Source: CAYOUV01 sp964407265 (GTDB lineage: Bacteria; Chloroflexota; Anaerolineae; Anaerolineales; Villigracilaceae). Taken from it: 64,000 nucleotides of DNA. A model generated the notes under the pieces. The model was not told the origin of the DNA. It saw only the letters and a program-made list of their open reading frames with translations, and ran no database searches. Position 1 is the first letter of the stretch. Each line of letters begins with the position of its first letter. A program made the translations under genes and the position numbers. This document shows, in pieces, positions 60,534 to 64,000 of the stretch. The stretch lies in assembly GCA_964407265.1 (NCBI GenBank), contig CAYOUV010000010.1:1-64000 (forward strand). Reading direction: 5' to 3'.

Positions 60534-60681
60534 GAATGTTTTCTCCTTGATGCTTTGATTCTAATCGAAACAGTGAGCAACGTATGCCATCCTGGCCTGT
60601 TTTATTAGTGGAGCGACCCCAATTATTCTCATAATATTGACTTGGGTGTATACTGACCTCAATCCAACTGGAGGAGTTATC

Positions 60682-61587
60682 ATGAAACGTGCAGTCAGTA
60701 TCAGCATTGGTTCATCCAAACGCAACAAGGCCGTAGAAGTCACTCTTTTGGGAGAAAAAGTCAGCATCGAGCGCATCGGCACGGACGGTGACATGGAAGC
60801 TGCCGCGCTGAAATACCAGGAACTGGACGGCAAGGTGGACGCCTTTGGCGTTGGCGGAGCCGACCTGGGTCTGCTGGTAGACGACAAGTGGTACACACTG
60901 CATTCGGTCAAACCGATGGTGCGCCTGATCAAGAAAACGCCCGTTGTGGACGGCACCGGTTTAAAAACCACCCTGGAAAGCAAAGCCGGGCCCTTCGTGG
61001 AAGAAAAACTTGGCGATTATGTCAAAGAACGTGGCAAGAAAGTCTTCGTCATGACCGGCGCCGACCGCTGGGGACTGGCGCATTCCTTTGTCGAAGCCGG
61101 CTACGAATGCACCTTTGGTGATTTGATGTTTTCGCTCGGCATTCCGATTCCTTTGCATACTGAAAAACAGCTAAAAACACTGGCGGCATGGTTAATGCCG
61201 ATCGCCGGACGTTTACCCTTCGAGTGGGTCTACCCGACCGGCGAAAAACAGGAAGAGCGCAAGCCCAAGCATGAGGAGATCTTCCACTGGGCGACGGTCG
61301 TGGCGGGGGACTGTCATTACATCAAGCGTTACATGCCGGATGATATGCAGGGCAAAATTGTGGTCACCAACACCACCACAACCGAAGACGTAGCCCTCTT
61401 CAAAAAGACCGGTGTCAAGTATTTGGTCACCACTACACCCGTTTTGGATGGACGTTCCTTTGGCACAAACATGATGGAAGCTGCCCTGATCGCCGTCTCC
61501 GGTAAGGGGCGTGCCCTGACCCGTGAAGAATACAACGAGATGCTGGATAAACTCGGGTTCGAGCCACAGTTGCAAGAACTGAATTGA
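60682..61587 (+). CDS. Conserved protein of the 'quinate 5-dehydrogenase' annotated family
   Basis: About 301 residues. Begins MKRAVSISIGSSKRNKAVEV with the E-V-T-L-LGEKVSIERIGTDGDMEAA pattern; a later stretch is VMTGADRWGLAHSFVEAGYE and VAGDCHYIKRYMPDD. I recall this family being annotated as quinate 5-dehydrogenase in Chloroflexi and Moorella-type bacteria, but no Rossmann-type GxGxxG is visible, so I do not trust that name. GGAGGAG is 6 nt upstream of the ATG at 60682. Its neighbours, a nucleotidyltransferase and a PAP2 phosphatase, are 53 nt further on and probably cotranscribed. Confidence 0.72.
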   Translation: MKRAVSISIGSSKRNKAVEVTLLGEKVSIERIGTDGDMEAAALKYQELDGKVDAFGVGGADLGLLVDDKWYTLHSVKPMVRLIKKTPVVDGTGLKTTLESKAGPFVEEKLGDYVKERGKKVFVMTGADRWGLAHSFVEAGYECTFGDLMFSLGIPIPLHTEKQLKTLAAWLMPIAGRLPFEWVYPTGEKQEERKPKHEEIFHWATVVAGDCHYIKRYMPDDMQGKIVVTNTTTTEDVALFKKTGVKYLVTTTPVLDGRSFGTNMMEAALIAVSGKGRALTREEYNEMLDKLGFEPQLQELN

Positions 61588-61639
61588 TGCGAATCTGAGT
61601 TGTGGACAGGTGATGAACCTGTCATGTGAGGAGGCACAA

Positions 61640-62434
61640 ATGGACGCAATCGTAACCGCGGGTGGAATCCCGATGCCCGAAGATCCGTTGTACGCTTATT
61701 CCAATGGAAATTCCAAAGCCATGCTCGACGTGGCAGGCAAACCCATGATCCAATGGGTCCTGGATGCTTTGAGCGACGCTAATAATGTGGACCAGGTTGT
61801 CATTGTCGGGATGTCGCCCAAAAGCGGCGTGACCTGCAAGAAACCCATGACCTTCCTTTCCAATCAAGGACGCATGCTGGCCAATATCGTGGCGGGAGTT
61901 GATAAGGTTCTCGAACTCGATCCTGATACGGAATATGTGCTGATGGTATCTTCGGATATTCCAGGCATCACACCCGAGATGGTCGACTGGTTGATTGACA
62001 CCGCCATGGACACGAATGACGATATCTATTACGGCATCGTCCCGCGCGAGGTGATGGAAACGCGTTATCCCAATTCAAACCGGACCTACACGCGCCTCAA
62101 AGACATGGAAGTCTGCGGTGCAGATATGAATATCACGCATGTCAGTATGACGACCGAGCACCTGGATATGTGGGAAGAGCTGATTGGCAACCGCAAGAGT
62201 CCGCTCAAGCAGGCTGCCACGATCGGTTTCGGCACACTCGCACTATTATTGATGGGTCGTTTGACCCTGGACGAGACAGTCAAGCGCGTGATGAAGCGCC
62301 TCAACATCACCGGTCGCGCAATTGTCTGGGAACATGCCGAACCCGCGATGGATGTGGATAAGCCCCACCAACTCGAAATTCTGCGCAAGGACCTGGCCAA
62401 ACAACAAAAAAAGAAGCAGAAAAAAGGCGCATGA
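61640..62434 (+). CDS. MobA/GlmU-like nucleotidyltransferase
   Basis: About 264 residues. The N-terminal loop is VTAGGIPMPEDPLYAYS, with Lys in GNSKAMLDVAGKPMIQWVLDAL, and the metal-binding motif is probably VLMVSSDIPGITPEMVDWLI. This is the NTP-transferase Rossmann-like fold of the CobY/MobA/GlmU group; product unknown. GAGGAGG lies upstream of the ATG at 61640. The C-terminus is very Lys-rich (LAKQQKKKQKKGA). Overlaps the PAP2 gene by four bases (ATGA), so a joint reaction is likely. Confidence 0.85.
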   Translation: MDAIVTAGGIPMPEDPLYAYSNGNSKAMLDVAGKPMIQWVLDALSDANNVDQVVIVGMSPKSGVTCKKPMTFLSNQGRMLANIVAGVDKVLELDPDTEYVLMVSSDIPGITPEMVDWLIDTAMDTNDDIYYGIVPREVMETRYPNSNRTYTRLKDMEVCGADMNITHVSMTTEHLDMWEELIGNRKSPLKQAATIGFGTLALLLMGRLTLDETVKRVMKRLNITGRAIVWEHAEPAMDVDKPHQLEILRKDLAKQQKKKQKKGA

Positions 62435-62991
62435 AATTCAACAACATCCTGGCTGTAGACGCACAAATTTCCGCACGCATGCGCGTGGCCGAACACCCAG
62501 GTCTGTTGCGCTGGACCGCAGCTTTCCTGGCGCATTCGGGCGACTCCTGGTTCTGGGGCGCCGGATTGATCCTGGTCTGGGTCTTTGGCTCATCGTTTTG
62601 GAAGCACTGGTCGCTGGTGGTTTTCGGCGGGATTGCTGTCCTGGCGGTGATCGTCATGAGCATCAAGTTCACCGTCCGCCGCCGCAGGCCGGAAGGCGAG
62701 TGGGGCCTGATCTACCGCAGCACCGACCCGCATTCTTTTCCATCCGGGCATGCAGCGCGTGTTTTCCTGATCGCCGTCCTGGTCAGCGGGTTGGGTCCGA
62801 CCTGGCTGGCTGTCGTCTTTTGGATCTGGGCTCCGCTGGTCGCGCTGGCACGCGTCTCGATGGGTGTACATTATGTGTCGGATATCCTGGCCGGGACGTT
62901 GTTAGGGATTGCACTTGGTCTGGTTGCGCTGGCGATCCAGGGGTCCTTGCTGGGCTGGTTGACCGGCCTGGTCGGCATCCCGTTGTGGTAG
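62431..62991 (+). CDS. PAP2-family membrane phosphatase
   Basis: 186 residues with about five TM segments. The three catalytic motifs are intact: KFTVRRRRP, PHSFPSGHAARVF and SMGVHYVSDILAGT. Such enzymes remove phosphate from lipids such as phosphatidic acid, undecaprenyl pyrophosphate, or phosphatidyl-inositol/glycerol phosphates. Coupled with the nucleotidyltransferase, a role in making a lipid head group is plausible. Strong terminator follows. Confidence 0.9.
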   Translation: MKFNNILAVDAQISARMRVAEHPGLLRWTAAFLAHSGDSWFWGAGLILVWVFGSSFWKHWSLVVFGGIAVLAVIVMSIKFTVRRRRPEGEWGLIYRSTDPHSFPSGHAARVFLIAVLVSGLGPTWLAVVFWIWAPLVALARVSMGVHYVSDILAGTLLGIALGLVALAIQGSLLGWLTGLVGIPLW

Positions 62992-63011
62992 CGCCGCTTT
63001 GCTTAAATTCA

Positions 63012-63049
63012 AAGTCCCCGCGAAAAAATTGCGGGGACTTATTGTTTTC
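63012..63049. terminator. Bidirectional terminator
   Basis: AAGTCCCCGC-GAAAAAATT-GCGGGGACTT, then ATTGTTTT. Separates the PAP2 gene from the convergent DinB-like gene. Confidence 0.85.
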
Positions 63050-63052
63050 TAA

Positions 63053-63520
63053 TTACTGTGCCTTCTTGATCGTCTCGAGATGTTCCTGGATATGTTCCAG
63101 GTCTCGCTCCACCCAGGACTGCATGGTGAAGCCGCTGCCATACACGATATGACGGCTCTCCCGGCTCCAGGCCTCCGGGGGTAAATCACGTAAGCGTTTG
63201 ATCGTCTGGTGGACGCTGGTCGTAAATTCGTCCAGAATACTTTCAAGTGGTTCATCACGATCATAATGTTCATCCATCCAGGGATCAGCATCAAAATTCT
63301 GGAATTCGGGATCGTCCACCTCGAGCGTACGGTGGATGCGCAGTCCATAAACCAGGTTATCCACATCCCGCACATGCACAGCAATCTGGTGGACATTCCA
63401 TCCACCGGATTGGAAGGATTTGAACGGATCGGACACCGCCAGGCAGGTGTTTCGAAATTCATCAGCTGCCTGCCCGAAACGCTTCAGCAATCGTTTGCGA
63501 TATTCCAGTAGTTCCTTCAT
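63053..63520 (-). CDS. DinB-like four-helix protein
   Basis: 155 residues. The DinB/YfiT-type four-helix bundle is suggested by LEYRKRLLKRFGQAADEFRN, GGWNVHQIAVHVRDVDNLV (metal His in the H-x(6)-H region), and WVERDLEHIQEHLETIKK (third His). These proteins bind a divalent metal and often use bacillithiol or mycothiol-type thiols. No link to damage response is implied. The ATG at 63520 has GGAAGG about 10 nt upstream; the frame is open to 63592. A TATAAT lies at 63574-63569, inside the end of the SDR gene. Confidence 0.75.
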   Translation of the reverse strand: MKELLEYRKRLLKRFGQAADEFRNTCLAVSDPFKSFQSGGWNVHQIAVHVRDVDNLVYGLRIHRTLEVDDPEFQNFDADPWMDEHYDRDEPLESILDEFTTSVHQTIKRLRDLPPEAWSRESRHIVYGSGFTMQSWVERDLEHIQEHLETIKKAQ

Positions 63521-63569
63521 AGCTTTCACCTTCCCTTGTTGCGGCCTGGAAGGGTCGCTTCCCCATATA

Positions 63570-64000
63570 TTATATACCGACAATCTGGCCATTCAGATGT
63601 ATAGCCGCCGGGCTGGACAAATAAAGCACAGCTTTGATCAGATCGGAGGGAACGGCAGCATCCGCAGCATGATCTGCAGTTATGCCAGTGCCAACGGCAT
63701 GCACGCGAATGTTAAAGGGAGCCAGTTCGAATGCCGCTTGACGCGTCAACCCAAGCAGCCCGGTCAGACTGGCTACGTAAGCAGCACGATCGCTCAGTGC
63801 ATCGCGCCCTGCCAGGGGGAGCAGATTCACGATCACGCCACCGCCCTGTTCGCGCATCACCCGTCCGACAGACTGGGTCAACAGAAAAGCGCCGGTAAGG
63901 TTGACATCCAAAGTACGATGCCAGTCCCACTCATCGATGTCGAGCAGCGGAAAATGCGGCTCGACCGCTGCGTGATTGACCAGCACGTCGATGCGGCCCA
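63570..64000 (-). CDS. Short-chain dehydrogenase/reductase, N-terminus beyond window, catalytic residues altered
   Basis: C-terminal part of an SDR; the frame is open to the right edge (GRIDVLVNHAAVEPHF). NHA replaces the usual N-A-G/N-N-A-G, NLTGAFLLTQ is the conserved Asn region, but the catalytic Ser position reads VNLLPLAG and the tetrad Y-x-x-x-K reads YVASL, so the Lys is absent. It ends AIHLNGQIVGI instead of the usual TGQxxxxDGG. So it may lack oxidoreductase activity. The NAD-binding N-terminus is not visible. Lies 49 nt upstream of the DinB-like gene on the same strand. Confidence 0.8.
   Translation of the reverse strand, partial: GRIDVLVNHAAVEPHFPLLDIDEWDWHRTLDVNLTGAFLLTQSVGRVMREQGGGVIVNLLPLAGRDALSDRAAYVASLTGLLGLTRQAAFELAPFNIRVHAVGTGITADHAADAAVPSDLIKAVLYLSSPAAIHLNGQIVGI

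Noticed and set aside
62322..63152. 276-codon plus-strand ORF across the nucleotidyltransferase, PAP2 and terminator
   Set aside because: It overlaps two clear genes out of frame and runs through a terminator.
1..64000. tRNA, rRNA, CRISPR arrays, prophage or integrated plasmid
   Set aside because: Looked for by eye on both strands: no T-arm-like GGTTCAAATC with acceptor pairing, no regularly spaced direct repeats and no phage or conjugation genes were found. A short or divergent tRNA could still be missed; a tRNAscan run would settle that.

Overview
The window looks like a chromosomal piece of a member of the Chloroflexota, most probably an Anaerolineae-type bacterium. This is an inference from gene content and not from a marker tree. 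Clues are the many multi-GAF sensor proteins, long TPR proteins, a TrpB2-type tryptophan synthase beta chain, a bacterial Elp3, a MutL-family (glutamate mutase L) protein inside a membrane-protein operon, a CruF-like carotenoid enzyme, and several genes whose ATG lies exactly 6 nt after a -10 hexamer (leaderless initiation). No rRNA, tRNA, CRISPR array, intact insertion sequence or prophage was seen.

Layout. 1-6.5 kb: end of a truncated gene, a NarX/NarL-like two-component pair, a TPR protein with an unusual N-terminal domain, an Mrr-like nuclease homologue and a one-TM protein. 6.5-13.4 kb: a large TPR protein, DNA polymerase I, and a striking fusion of a degenerate receiver, a Roadblock-like domain and an inactivated IS200/IS605-type transposase domain. 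13.6-24.9 kb: an MBL-fold hydrolase, plsY with a JAMM peptidase and a membrane protein, gyrB, then a ComP-like giant histidine kinase coupled to a FIST-domain sensor protein. 24.9-27.1 kb: trpB2 behind a T-box leader with a UGG (Trp) specifier, with an unexplained 65-codon gene between. 27.2-30.4 kb: HAD protein, DUF389 membrane protein, phosphohexomutase.

30.5-38.9 kb: a tightly packed leftward operon of eight genes: a small protein, four membrane proteins (one a zinc-ribbon protein with about ten P-x-W-L repeats), a MutL-family ASKHA protein, a barrel/KOW-like protein and an LPDTG-tailed protein. I consider this the best candidate for an undescribed membrane system. It diverges from a rightward operon (39.0-43.5 kb) with a B12-binding mutase domain, MeaB, a GNAT enzyme, PRPP synthetase, MutM and a membrane-anchored protein.

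43.4-64 kb: universal stress protein and paired half-size chromate transporters, Elp3, a methyltransferase, a GAF/GGDEF protein, an unrecognised 340-residue protein next to a PP2C-like pseudophosphatase/beta-propeller membrane protein, a CelD-like acetyltransferase, two-subunit class I fumarase, an aldo/keto reductase, a SUMF1-like lipoprotein, a CruF-like protein, a three-gene set (quinate-dehydrogenase-like, nucleotidyltransferase, PAP2 phosphatase), a DinB-like protein and a truncated SDR. Signal transduction and envelope genes dominate; housekeeping genes (polA, gyrB, plsY, prs, mutM) are dispersed among them.
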